A stretch of 64,000 bases of DNA, taken from NCBI GenBank assembly GCA_963763475.1, contig CAVXOR010000004.1, positions 248,001 through 312,000 on the forward strand. Direction: 5' to 3'. Made by a program: the position numbers and the translations under genes. Each line of letters begins with the position of its first letter. Positions within the stretch are counted from its first letter, which is position 1. Positions 5,894 to 13,718 of the stretch are shown piece after piece. A model generated the notes under the pieces. That model was not told the origin of the DNA. It did no database searches and saw nothing but the letters and a program-made list of their open reading frames with translations. The stretch comes from AC-32 sp963763475. GTDB lineage: Bacteria; Actinomycetota; Thermoleophilia; Gaiellales; Gaiellaceae.

Positions 5894-7642
5894 TCACGAC
5901 TCGTCGAACTGCGGCAGCACCTGAATTCCGAGCTCGGCGAGAATGTCCTTCGCGATCGGCGTGGGCGCCCCGGTCATCGGCTCCGAGCCGCTGGCCGTCT
6001 TCGGGAAGGCGACCACTTCGCGGATGTTCTGCTCGCCGGCGAGCAGCGCCACGAACCGCTCGAGCCCCATCGCGAAACCGCCGTGCGGCGGCGCGCCCAT
6101 CCGCAGCACCTCGAGCAGGAACCCGAACCGCTCCTCTGCCTGCTGCTCGTCGATCCCCATCGCCTTGAAGACCCGCTTCTGGAGCACGGAGTCGTGGATC
6201 CGGATCGAGCCCGAGCCGAGCTCCCAGCCATTCCAGACCAGGTCGTAGGCCTGGCTCAGCGCGCGGCCGGGATCGCTCTCGATCAGGTTCTCGTCCCCCG
6301 GCCTGATCCCCGTGAACGGGTGGTGGCTGAACGTCCACCGCTTGCCGTCCTCGTCCCACTCGAAGAGCGGGAAGTCGGTTACCCAGAGGAACTCGTCACG
6401 GTTCTCGTCGATCAGCCCTAGCTGGCGGCCGAGATGGTTCCGCACGGCCGAGAGTACGCGTGCGACCGTCGCGGGCTCATCGGCGCCGAAGAGCACCGTC
6501 GACGCCGGCTCGTCGGGCCGGACCGCCTCGATCACCTCGGTCGAGAGAAACTTCGCGATCGGCGAGCGAACTTCGCCCTCCTCGTCGAAGACCAGGTAGG
6601 CGAGGCCCTTCCCACCCCACTCCTTCGCGAGCTCCTCGAGCGAGGCGAGTTCCGCGCGCGAGAGCTGCTGCGGAACGACCAGGTACTGGACGCTCGGCGC
6701 CTGGGCGAAGACCTTGAAGTCGGACTCGCGCGTCTCGGCGGTCAGGTCGTGCAGCTCGAGTCCGAAGCGCAGGTCGGGCTTGTCGGAGCCGAAGCGCGCC
6801 ATCGCCTCGTGCCAGGTCAGCCGCCGGAACGGACGCTCGGGCGGCGTTCGTCCCAGCGCCTCGAACGAGGCGACCACGGCACCCTCCAGCACCTCCCAGA
6901 CCTCCTCGCGCGTCGGGAAGGCCAGCTCGAGGTCGAGCTGCCGGAACTCGAATTGCCGGTCGGCGCGCAGGTCCTCGTCCCGGAAGCAGATCGCCATCTG
7001 GTAGTAGCGACCGAAGCCCGCGACGATCAGCGTCTGCTTGAAGAGCTGCGGCGACTGCGGCAGCGCGAAGAAGCGGCCCGGCTGCAGCCGAACCGGCGCG
7101 ACGAAGTCTCGCGCGCCTTCGAGCGTGGCCCGCGTCAGGTTCGGCGTCCAGACGTCGACGAAGCCCTGCTCGTCCATGAAGCGCCGGATCGCGGCGACGA
7201 CCGTGGCGGAGAGGCGCAGGTTGCCCTGCATCTTCTCGCGCCGCAGGTCGAGGTAGCGGTAGCGCAGCCGCGTGTTCTCCTCGACGTTCTCGTCGTCGAG
7301 CTGGAACGGGAGCGGCTCGGAGCGGGAGACGATCTCGAGCTCGTCCACCTGCAGCTCGACCTCGCCGGTCGGCAGGCTCGGGTTGACCGCTTCGGGCGCC
7401 CGTGCGACCACCTCGCCCTCGGCGCGGATCACGAACTCGTTGCGGATGTCGTGCGCGACCTTGGCGGCGTCCGCTGCGCGCTCCGGGTTGATCACGAGCT
7501 GTGCCAGTCCGCTCTCGTCGCGGAGGTCGATGAAGACCAGACCGCCGTGGTCGCGGCGGCGGGCCGCCCAGCCCGCCAGGGCGAAGCGCTGCCCGACGTG
7601 CTCCTTGCGGAGCTTGCCCGCCTCGAGGTCGCGCCACCTCAT
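5894..7642 (-). CDS. aspS: Aspartyl-tRNA synthetase
   Basis: A 582-aa bacterial-type class IIb synthetase that charges tRNA-Asp. It has an N-terminal OB-fold anticodon-binding domain (GWAARRRDHGGLVFIDLRD), motif 1 and the TPNLTRATLEGARDFV region, motif 2 (FRDEDLRADRQFEFRQLD), the bacterial GAD insertion in the middle, and motif 3 (GLERFVALLAGEQNIREVVA). An open frame extends upstream to 7729, but the ATG at 7642 gives the usual N-terminus (MRWRDLEAG) and overlaps the hisS stop as ATGA, so the pair is coupled. The MBL hydrolase-hisS-aspS order is known from other Actinomycetota. Confidence 0.97.
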   Translation of the reverse strand: MRWRDLEAGKLRKEHVGQRFALAGWAARRRDHGGLVFIDLRDESGLAQLVINPERAADAAKVAHDIRNEFVIRAEGEVVARAPEAVNPSLPTGEVELQVDELEIVSRSEPLPFQLDDENVEENTRLRYRYLDLRREKMQGNLRLSATVVAAIRRFMDEQGFVDVWTPNLTRATLEGARDFVAPVRLQPGRFFALPQSPQLFKQTLIVAGFGRYYQMAICFRDEDLRADRQFEFRQLDLELAFPTREEVWEVLEGAVVASFEALGRTPPERPFRRLTWHEAMARFGSDKPDLRFGLELHDLTAETRESDFKVFAQAPSVQYLVVPQQLSRAELASLEELAKEWGGKGLAYLVFDEEGEVRSPIAKFLSTEVIEAVRPDEPASTVLFGADEPATVARVLSAVRNHLGRQLGLIDENRDEFLWVTDFPLFEWDEDGKRWTFSHHPFTGIRPGDENLIESDPGRALSQAYDLVWNGWELGSGSIRIHDSVLQKRVFKAMGIDEQQAEERFGFLLEVLRMGAPPHGGFAMGLERFVALLAGEQNIREVVAFPKTASGSEPMTGAPTPIAKDILAELGIQVLPQFDES

Positions 7643-8874
7643 CCTCGTAGCCTCTCCGCCAACTCGGCCGTGGGAACCTGCTCGTCCTGCTGCCCGGGCC
7701 GCCGGACCGTCGAGCGCTCGGGCCCCCACTCGACGATCGCCTTCGCCCCGAGCCGCCCCGCCTGCGTCAGCTGTCCCTTGAGCGAGCGCCCGGCGTAGTC
7801 GAGATCGGCACGAAGCCCCCGGCGCCGCAGCTCCTGGACGAGTGGCAGCACGCGCGGCTTGTCGGCAGCGTCGTGGAGCGCGACGAAGACGTCGATCTCC
7901 TCGGGCGCGGGCTTCACGTCCGAAGCCTCGAGCGAGAGCAGCAGCCGCTCGATCCCGGCACCGAAGCCGATTCCGGGCGTGGGCTTGCCGCCGAGCTGTT
8001 CGATCAGGCCGTCGTAGCGCCCGCCGCCGCAGATCGAGCTCTGCGCGCCGATCGCCTCGTCGACGAACTCGAACGCCGTCCGGGTGTAGTAGTCCAGCCC
8101 GCGGACGAGCGTCGGCACGACCTCGAACTCGACACCGTAGTTCTCGAGGTGTCTCTGGACCTCGTCGAAGTGATCACGGCACTCGTCACAGAGAGCGCCG
8201 CCGATCTTCGGCGCGTCGGTGAGCGCCGCCTGGACTCGTTCGTTCTTGACGTCGAACACTCGCAGCGGGCTCGTCGCACGTTTCTGGCGCGCCTCGTCGT
8301 CGAGCACGTCCTCGTGCTCGTCCAGCCAGGCGGTCAGCCGCTCGAGGTAGGCCGGCCGGCAGTTCTCGTCGCCGATCGAGTTCAGCAGCAGCTTGTAGCG
8401 GGTGATCCCGAGGCGCGTGAGCAGCTCGTCGTAGAGCTGGATGATCTCCGCGTCGACGGCCGGATCGGGCGAGCCGATCGCCTCGACCGAGAGCTGCCAG
8501 TGCTCCCGGTGACGCCCGCGCTGGGGCGTCGCGTACCGGTACATGGTCGCGATCGTGTAGAGCTTGACCGGTTGCGCTTCGCGGTGGAGGCCGTGCTCCA
8601 GGTACGCGCGTGCGATCGGCGCGGTGCCCTCGGGACGCAGCGTCAGCGAGCGGCCGCCCCGGTCCTCGAAGGTGTACATCTCCTTGTGCACGACGTCCGA
8701 GCCCTCGCCGGAGGTACGCAGGAAGACCGCCGTGTCCTCGAAGCCCGGCGTGTTGATCGGCCGGTAGCCGTAGAGCGAGCAGAGGCGCTCGGCCTCGCTC
8801 GTCACCAGCCGCCAGAGCGGCTGCTCGGACGGAAGGATGTCGTGTGTGCCGCGCGGCGCCTCGAACGTCGTCAC
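7639..8874 (-). CDS. hisS: Histidyl-tRNA synthetase
   Basis: A 411-aa class II synthetase that charges tRNA-His. Seen are RGTHDILP near the N-terminus, TLRPEGTAPIARA (motif 1 region), motif 2 RYATPQRGRHREHWQ, the HisRS-specific RGLDYYTRTAFEF (HisA motif), a GGGRYDGL loop and GFGAGIERL (motif 3). The anticodon-binding domain follows (RAKGQLTQAGRLGAK-like end). The GTG start at 8874 overlaps the MBL hydrolase stop as GTGA. In motif 2 the residue usually Glu (RYERPQ) is Thr (RYATPQ); the rest is normal. Confidence 0.97.
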   Translation of the reverse strand: MTTFEAPRGTHDILPSEQPLWRLVTSEAERLCSLYGYRPINTPGFEDTAVFLRTSGEGSDVVHKEMYTFEDRGGRSLTLRPEGTAPIARAYLEHGLHREAQPVKLYTIATMYRYATPQRGRHREHWQLSVEAIGSPDPAVDAEIIQLYDELLTRLGITRYKLLLNSIGDENCRPAYLERLTAWLDEHEDVLDDEARQKRATSPLRVFDVKNERVQAALTDAPKIGGALCDECRDHFDEVQRHLENYGVEFEVVPTLVRGLDYYTRTAFEFVDEAIGAQSSICGGGRYDGLIEQLGGKPTPGIGFGAGIERLLLSLEASDVKPAPEEIDVFVALHDAADKPRVLPLVQELRRRGLRADLDYAGRSLKGQLTQAGRLGAKAIVEWGPERSTVRRPGQQDEQVPTAELAERLRG

Positions 8875-9522
8875 GAGGCGCGCAGCGTGGTCAGGAACGG
8901 GTTACGCTCGAGCTCCGCGCCGAGCGTGGTCGGCGGGCCGTGTCCCGAGTAGACGGTCGTCTCGGGCGGGAAGCGCTCGCTCAGCATCCGGATCGACTCG
9001 ACCAGGCTCTCCCAGTCGGCGCCCGGCAGGTCGGTGCGGCCGACGGAGCCGGCGAAGAGGACGTCGCCGGAGAAGAGCGAGTCGTCGGCGTGGTAGGCGA
9101 GGTGGCCCGGCGAGTGGCCGGGAACCCTCAGGGTCTCGAACCGGATCCCGGCGAGCTCGAGGGTCTCATCGCCCTGGAGAAAGGTGTCCGCGGTGTACGA
9201 GCGGGCGATCACGCCCTGCGGTACGAGCTCGGGCAGGTTCTCGAGCAGCGCGCGCTCATCCTCGGCCATGTAGACCGGCGCACCGGTGCCTTCGGCGAGG
9301 TCTGCGACTCCGGCCAGGTGGTCCCAGTGGCCGTGCGTGATCAGGATCGCGGCCACGCTCGCACCGAGCCGCGCGAGCTCGAGCCGAAGCTCCGCCGCGT
9401 TGCCGCCGGGATCGATCACGACTCGCCTCGGCAGCGGTGCGCGAAGCCCGGACGACGTAACAGTTCGTGCCGATCGGGCCGAGCTCGTGGCGGTCGACGG
9501 CAAGTGTCGAGGTCTCGTTCAC
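8871..9522 (-). CDS. MBL-fold hydrolase (glyoxalase II-like), apparent frameshift near the N-terminus
   Basis: Metallo-beta-lactamase-fold hydrolase of the glyoxalase II-like group. Metal ligands are in THGHWDHL, VPGHSPGHLAY and FSGDVLFAGSVGRTDL, with a C-terminal YSGHGPPTTLG. The main frame (from about 9445 down to 8871) begins abruptly at RRVVIDPGG. The expected N-terminus, ELGPIGTNCYVVRA, is read in another frame from GTG 9522. The join near 9440 (GCCGAGGCGAGTCGTG) needs a one-base change. Other members read GPLGTNCYLV-...-VVIDPGG without a break. It heads the hydrolase-hisS-aspS operon, and its stop overlaps the hisS start. A TAGACT box lies at 9532-9537. Confidence 0.8.
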
Positions 9523-9603
9523 GGGAGCGTGAGTCTATCCGGGCGCTTCTGCCCTTCCCGCCCGCTCCGCCGCTGCCTGGGCGGGTTCCGCCGCACGCCA
9601 GCG

Positions 9604-9687
9604 GTCCCGTGGTTCAGGCGCACCCAGCCTCCTCCCCACTGCGAGCGTATCGGCGTCGGGCGCACGTGTCCGTGCCGAGAGCGTCAC
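9604..9687. repeat. Copy A of an unnamed dispersed intergenic element of about 83 bp
   Basis: Shares with copies at 15300-15382 and 49677-49758 the ordered blocks CCTCCTCCCC, GCGAGCGTAT, GCACGTGTCCGTGCCGA and GCGTCAC with near-constant spacing (84, 83 and 82 bp). It sits in the 212-bp gap between the divergent MBL hydrolase and cupin genes, about 67 bp upstream of the hydrolase -10 box. The rest of the gap shows nothing else I recognise. Confidence 0.7.
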
Positions 9688-9734
9688 GGAACTGTGTCGT
9701 GTGAGGCGTCGTCGAGTCGGGTAGAGCGCGCTGC

Positions 9735-10094
9735 ATGCGAAGCTGGAATCTGCGAGCGATCGATGCGCCGGGTGGCAGCCGCTCGCCGGTCGTCCTCGAC
9801 TCCGAGGAGTCCACGGCCCGGGTCGTGCTGATCGCACTCGAGCCTGGCCAGGAGCTCGGCGAGCACGAGGTCAAGGAGCACGCGTTCCTGGTGGTGGTCG
9901 AGGGAAGCGTGCAAGTCGAGGCCGGGAACGAGAGGCTCGACGCCGAGGTCGGGACGCTGCTCCAGTTCGAGCCCGAGGAGCGCCGGGCCGTCTCGAGCTC
10001 CGGCGGCGCCCGGCTGCTGCTCGTCCTCGCGCCGTGGCCCGGTCCCGGGCACTACCGCGGTGGCGACGAGCGCGTGGCCGAGGCCGCGGGCTAG
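9735..10094 (+). CDS. Cupin-domain protein
   Basis: A 119-aa single-domain cupin. The barrel motifs are seen as LEPGQELGEHEVKEHAFLVV (about residues 36-55, with a metal-binding-like H and E set) and GTLLQFEPEERRAVSS (second motif, here lacking its usual His), ending LVLAPWPGPGHY. Small cupins of this kind bind a metal and a small ligand or act as sensors; the substrate cannot be told. It is transcribed away from the MBL hydrolase. Its TAG stop interlocks with that of the convergent membrane protein (CTAG). Confidence 0.75.
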   Translation: MRSWNLRAIDAPGGSRSPVVLDSEESTARVVLIALEPGQELGEHEVKEHAFLVVVEGSVQVEAGNERLDAEVGTLLQFEPEERRAVSSSGGARLLLVLAPWPGPGHYRGGDERVAEAAG

Positions 10095-10519
10095 CGTTTC
10101 CGGCTCGCGCGCGGTGTTTCCTGGCCGGTCCGCCGCAAGTACGAGCGGTACAGCGCGCGATCCATCAGGTACATGAAGGGCGCGAAGAAGCCGGTGTAGA
10201 CGGCGGTGATCACGACCCGGTTGACGAGCGATTGATCGCGGTTGAGCGCCGAGAAGGCGAGAAACAGGAGCGGCGCGATGAAGAGAACGCGCTTGAGGAC
10301 ACGGGTCCACGAGGGCGGTGGAACCTCTCGGGCCGGCTTCGTGCTCCGCCCCTTGGCGGGCGCGGACTTCGCGACGCGCTTGCCGTTGCGGCTCGGGCGC
10401 GCCTGGTCGAGCTCGGCCGGGTCGACTTCGACCTCCTGGCCCTCGCCGTCGACGTAGACGTATTCGTATTCGTGCCGGAGCCCTTTCTGCCGCCGGCGCC
10501 GCTGCTTGCGGGTTGGCAT
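10091..10519 (-). CDS. Conserved membrane protein of unknown function
   Basis: A 142-aa protein. The first 70 residues are very basic (PTRKQRRRRQKG) with an acidic, Tyr-rich patch (HEYEYVYVDGEGQEVEVD). Two membrane helices follow near residues 75-92 and 101-120 (VLFIAPLLFLAFSAL, VVITAVYTGFFAPFMYLMD), then a basic end. I recognise no family. A TAGGCT box ends 7 nt before the ATG, so it has its own promoter although it lies just downstream of hutI on the other side of a 21-nt gap. The stop interlocks with the cupin stop as CTAG. Confidence 0.7.
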   Translation of the reverse strand: MPTRKQRRRRQKGLRHEYEYVYVDGEGQEVEVDPAELDQARPSRNGKRVAKSAPAKGRSTKPAREVPPPSWTRVLKRVLFIAPLLFLAFSALNRDQSLVNRVVITAVYTGFFAPFMYLMDRALYRSYLRRTGQETPRASRKR

Positions 10520-10540
10520 CGGGGCAAGCCTAGCGCGGCC

Positions 10541-11788
10541 TCAGCGGGTCCAGACGACCTCGCCGCGGCGAATCACGGTCGCGATCAGGTCGCCGCCGAG
10601 GTGGTAGCCGAGATGCTGCCAATCAGGCGCACCGAGCAAGACGAGGTCGGCGTCCAGTCCGGCGCCGATCCGGCCGCGCCGCTCAGCGAGCCCGAGCACG
10701 TGCGCCGCGTTGACGGTGCAGGCGGCCAGTGCCTCGGCCGGCGCCAGGTGGAGCTGCGTGCAGGCCAACGAGCACACGAGCGGGAGGCTCTCGCAGTACG
10801 CGCTGCCGGGGTTGAAGTCGGTGGCGAGGGCGATGGCGGCGCCGGCATCCACCAGCGCTCTTGCGGGCGGCATCGGCCGGTCGAGGAAGAGCGCGCTTGC
10901 CGGCAGCAGCACGGCCGTGACGTCGCTTTCGGCGAGCATGCCGACCCCCTCCTCGCCGGTCGCCTCGAGGTGATCCACCGACCGGGCGCCGAGCTCGATC
11001 GCGAGCTCGACCGCTCCGAGCTCGTTGAACTGGTCGGCATGAAGCCGCAGGGCCAGGCCGGCCTCGCGGCACGCGGTCAGGTAGCGCGCCGCCTGCTCGA
11101 CGCTGAACGCGCCGTCCTCGACGAACACGTCCGCGGCGACGGCTAGCTCGGCCGCGCGCGGCAGAACCTCGTCGAGCGCGAACTCGAGGTAGGCGTCGGC
11201 GTCGTGGAACTCGGGCGGCACCGCGTGCGCACCGAGCCACGTCGGAGTGCCGCCGGCTGCAGCCACGGCTTCGAGCGAGGCGAGCTCGGTGTCACGATCG
11301 AGGCCGTAGCCGGACTTGCCCTCGAAGGTGGTGGTGCCGGCCCGCAGCATCCAGGCCGCATGACGACGAACGGCCTCGCGCAGCTCACTTTCGGCGCCGG
11401 CGCGTGTCGCCCTGACGGTGGAGAGGATCCCGCCGCCGGCTGCGTGGAGCTCCTCGTAGCTCGCGCCGGCCGCACGCAGCGCGAACTCCTCTGCGCGGTC
11501 GCCGAGAAACGCCGGATGCGTATGACAGTCGACGAGGCCCGGGATCGCGCAGAGACCCGAGCCGTCGAGCTCCTCGACGTCGCCGTCGACCCGGAGCGCG
11601 GCAAGCTCGCTCATCGTTCCGACGGCGGCGACGGTCTCGCCCTCGCAGAGGACGAATGCGTCCTCGACCACCTCGAGCTCCCGCAGCGCCCGTCCGCGTA
11701 GGGGCAGCGGGGCTCCGGGCGGAGCGGTCGCGAGCTGCGCAAGGCCGCGGACAAGCAGCCGGGACGAGCCGGGCGAGCCGTCGCTCAC
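10541..11788 (-). CDS. hutI: Imidazolonepropionase
   Basis: A 415-aa amidohydrolase and third enzyme of histidine breakdown, opening imidazolone-5-propionate to N-formimino-L-glutamate. Key features are the metal site PGLVDCHTHPAFLGDRAEEF, EGKSGYGLDRDTEL (substrate loop), a His in LRLHADQFNE, SVDHLEATGEEG and the Asp in ALATDFNPGSAY. Length is normal. The GTG at 11788 overlaps the hutU stop as GTGA, so hutI is coupled as the last gene of the hut operon. Confidence 0.96.
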   Translation of the reverse strand: MSDGSPGSSRLLVRGLAQLATAPPGAPLPLRGRALRELEVVEDAFVLCEGETVAAVGTMSELAALRVDGDVEELDGSGLCAIPGLVDCHTHPAFLGDRAEEFALRAAGASYEELHAAGGGILSTVRATRAGAESELREAVRRHAAWMLRAGTTTFEGKSGYGLDRDTELASLEAVAAAGGTPTWLGAHAVPPEFHDADAYLEFALDEVLPRAAELAVAADVFVEDGAFSVEQAARYLTACREAGLALRLHADQFNELGAVELAIELGARSVDHLEATGEEGVGMLAESDVTAVLLPASALFLDRPMPPARALVDAGAAIALATDFNPGSAYCESLPLVCSLACTQLHLAPAEALAACTVNAAHVLGLAERRGRIGAGLDADLVLLGAPDWQHLGYHLGGDLIATVIRRGEVVWTR

Positions 11789-13497
11789 GAGGCGTGCGAG
11801 GGCGGCAGCGGCACCTGAAGCCCGTGCTCCCGTGCGGCCGCGAGTGCCTCGTCGTAGCCCGCGTCGGCGTGACGCAGGACGCCGGTGCCAGGATCGGTCG
11901 TCAGCACGCGCTCGAGCCGCTCCGCCATCTCGTCGGTGCCGTCCGCGACGACGACCATGCCGGCATGGATCGAGTTGCCCATCCCGACGCCCCCGCCGTG
12001 ATGGACACTGACCCAGGTCGCGCCGGCAGCAACGTTGAGCAGCGCGTTCAGGACCGGCCAGTCGGCGATCGCGTCGGAGCCGTCCTGCATCGCCTCCGTC
12101 TCGCGGTAAGGCGAAGCGACCGAGCCGGAGTCGAGGTGGTCGCGGCCGATCACGACGGGAGCCTTGACCTCGCCGCTGCGGACTAGCTCGTTGATCGCCA
12201 GCCCCGCCCGGGCGCGGTCGCCGAAGCCGAGCCAGCAGATCCGCGCGGGCAGCCCCTGGAACGCCACCCGCTCGGGCGCCAGCGTCAGCCAGCGCTGCAA
12301 CGCGGCGTCTTCCGGGAAGAGCTCCAGCAGCATCCGGTCGATGGCGGCGATGTCGTCCGGTTCGCCCGAGAGCGCGGCCCAGCGGAACGGCCCGACGCCT
12401 CGGCAGAAGAGCGGCCGGATATAGGCCGGGACGAAGCCCGGATATGCGAAGGCGTCCTCGACCCCGGCCTCTAGAGCCTCCCCTCGCAGGTTGTTGCCAT
12501 AATCGAAAACATAGCTGCCTCTCCGGACGTACTCGAGCAGCCCTTCGACATGGTGCGCGATCGACTCGCGCGCGCGACGCAGGTATTCCTCGGGGTCGCC
12601 GACGCGCAGGGCCGCAGCCGCCCCGACATCGAGGCCGGCGGGCACGTACCCCGTGAGCGGGTCGTGCGCCGCCGTCTGGTCGGTGACGAGGTCGAACTGC
12701 TCGCCGCGCCTCGCCAGCTCCGGGACGACCTCGGCGGCGTTGCCGAGCAGGCCGACCGAGAGCGCGCGACCTTCACCCGACGCCGCCCGCACCCGCGAAA
12801 GGGCGTCGTCCAGCGACTCGGCCGCCTCGTCGAGATAACGCGTCTCGAGCCGGCGCCGGATCCGGTCGGGGTCGACCTCGATGCAGAGGATCGCCGCTCC
12901 CGCGAGGGTGGCCGCGAGCGGCTGCGCACCTCCCATCCCCCCGAGACCGGCCGTCAGGATCGTCCGCCCGGCCAGGTCGGGCGAGCCGAAATGCTGCTCG
13001 CCGGCCGCGATGAAGGTCTGGTAGGTGCCTTGCAGGATCCCCTGGCTCCCGATGTAGATCCAGCTCCCGGCCGTCATCTGGCCGAACATCGTCAGCCCGA
13101 GGGCCTCCAGCCGGCGGAACTCGTCCCAGGTCGCCCAGCGCGGTACGAGCAGCGAGTTGGCGATCAGCACGCGGGGCGCGGATGGGCTCGTGCGGAAGAC
13201 ACCAACCGGCTTGCCGCTCTGGACGAGCAGCGTCTCGTCGTCGCCGAGCTCGAGCAGCGACCGGACGAGGGCGCGCAGCGCCTCGGGATTGCGAGCCGCC
13301 TTACCGGAGCCGCCGTACACGACGAGCTCCTCCGGCCGCTCGGCGACCTCCTGGTCGAGGTTGTTCAGCAGCATCCGCAACGGAGCCTCCGTCGACCACG
13401 AGCGCGCGTTCAACTCGGTGCCGCGAGGTGCGTGAATCGCGGCGAGGTCGCCGCAGAGCGCCTCGACCGCCGCGTCGAGCGACCTCGTCGCGCTCAT
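11785..13497 (-). CDS. hutU: Urocanate hydratase (urocanase)
   Basis: A 570-aa NAD-dependent enzyme, second step of histidine breakdown: urocanate plus water to imidazolone propionate. Typical strings are LVVYGGSGKAARN, GQMTAGSWIYIGSQGILQGT, TAGLGGMGGAQPLA (NAD-binding), LVTDQTAAHDPLTGYVP, FDYGNNLRGEA, FCRGVGPFRWAALSG and VSVHHGGGVGMGNSIHAG. An open frame runs on to 13536, but ATG 13497 gives the normal N-terminus and overlaps the stop of the 74-aa gene upstream (ATGA). Confidence 0.97.
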   Translation of the reverse strand: MSATRSLDAAVEALCGDLAAIHAPRGTELNARSWSTEAPLRMLLNNLDQEVAERPEELVVYGGSGKAARNPEALRALVRSLLELGDDETLLVQSGKPVGVFRTSPSAPRVLIANSLLVPRWATWDEFRRLEALGLTMFGQMTAGSWIYIGSQGILQGTYQTFIAAGEQHFGSPDLAGRTILTAGLGGMGGAQPLAATLAGAAILCIEVDPDRIRRRLETRYLDEAAESLDDALSRVRAASGEGRALSVGLLGNAAEVVPELARRGEQFDLVTDQTAAHDPLTGYVPAGLDVGAAAALRVGDPEEYLRRARESIAHHVEGLLEYVRRGSYVFDYGNNLRGEALEAGVEDAFAYPGFVPAYIRPLFCRGVGPFRWAALSGEPDDIAAIDRMLLELFPEDAALQRWLTLAPERVAFQGLPARICWLGFGDRARAGLAINELVRSGEVKAPVVIGRDHLDSGSVASPYRETEAMQDGSDAIADWPVLNALLNVAAGATWVSVHHGGGVGMGNSIHAGMVVVADGTDEMAERLERVLTTDPGTGVLRHADAGYDEALAAAREHGLQVPLPPSHAS

Positions 13498-13718
13498 CCC
13501 TCCACCTGTCGCTCGCGCGTGCGCACCCGCCACCACGTGTAGGCGGTGGCGAGCACGAACGCGGCCGCACCGCCGACAAGCGACCTGACGAGCGTGCTAC
13601 CGGTCACGTATGCGAAGAGGACGACCAGCGAGCCGAGCGCCGCGTAGGCGAGCGCGCTGTCCCGGTAGGGATGCGCGGTCTTGCGCCGCTTGGGGTTGAC
13701 CCCGTTGCCGGTGCTCAC
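13494..13718 (-). CDS. Small two-helix membrane protein inside the hut operon
   Basis: A 74-aa protein with a basic N-terminus (NPKRRKTAHPYRDS), two hydrophobic segments (about residues 22-40 SALAYAALGSLVVLFAYVTG and 45-62 VGGAAAFVLATAYTWW) and a basic tail. It is coupled on both sides: its GTG overlaps the hutH stop (GTGA) and its stop overlaps the hutU ATG (ATGA). It must therefore be translated along with the catabolic enzymes, yet no known Hut protein is like it. It is too small to be a histidine permease alone. Function unknown. Confidence 0.7.
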   Translation of the reverse strand: MSTGNGVNPKRRKTAHPYRDSALAYAALGSLVVLFAYVTGSTLVRSLVGGAAAFVLATAYTWWRVRTRERQVEG

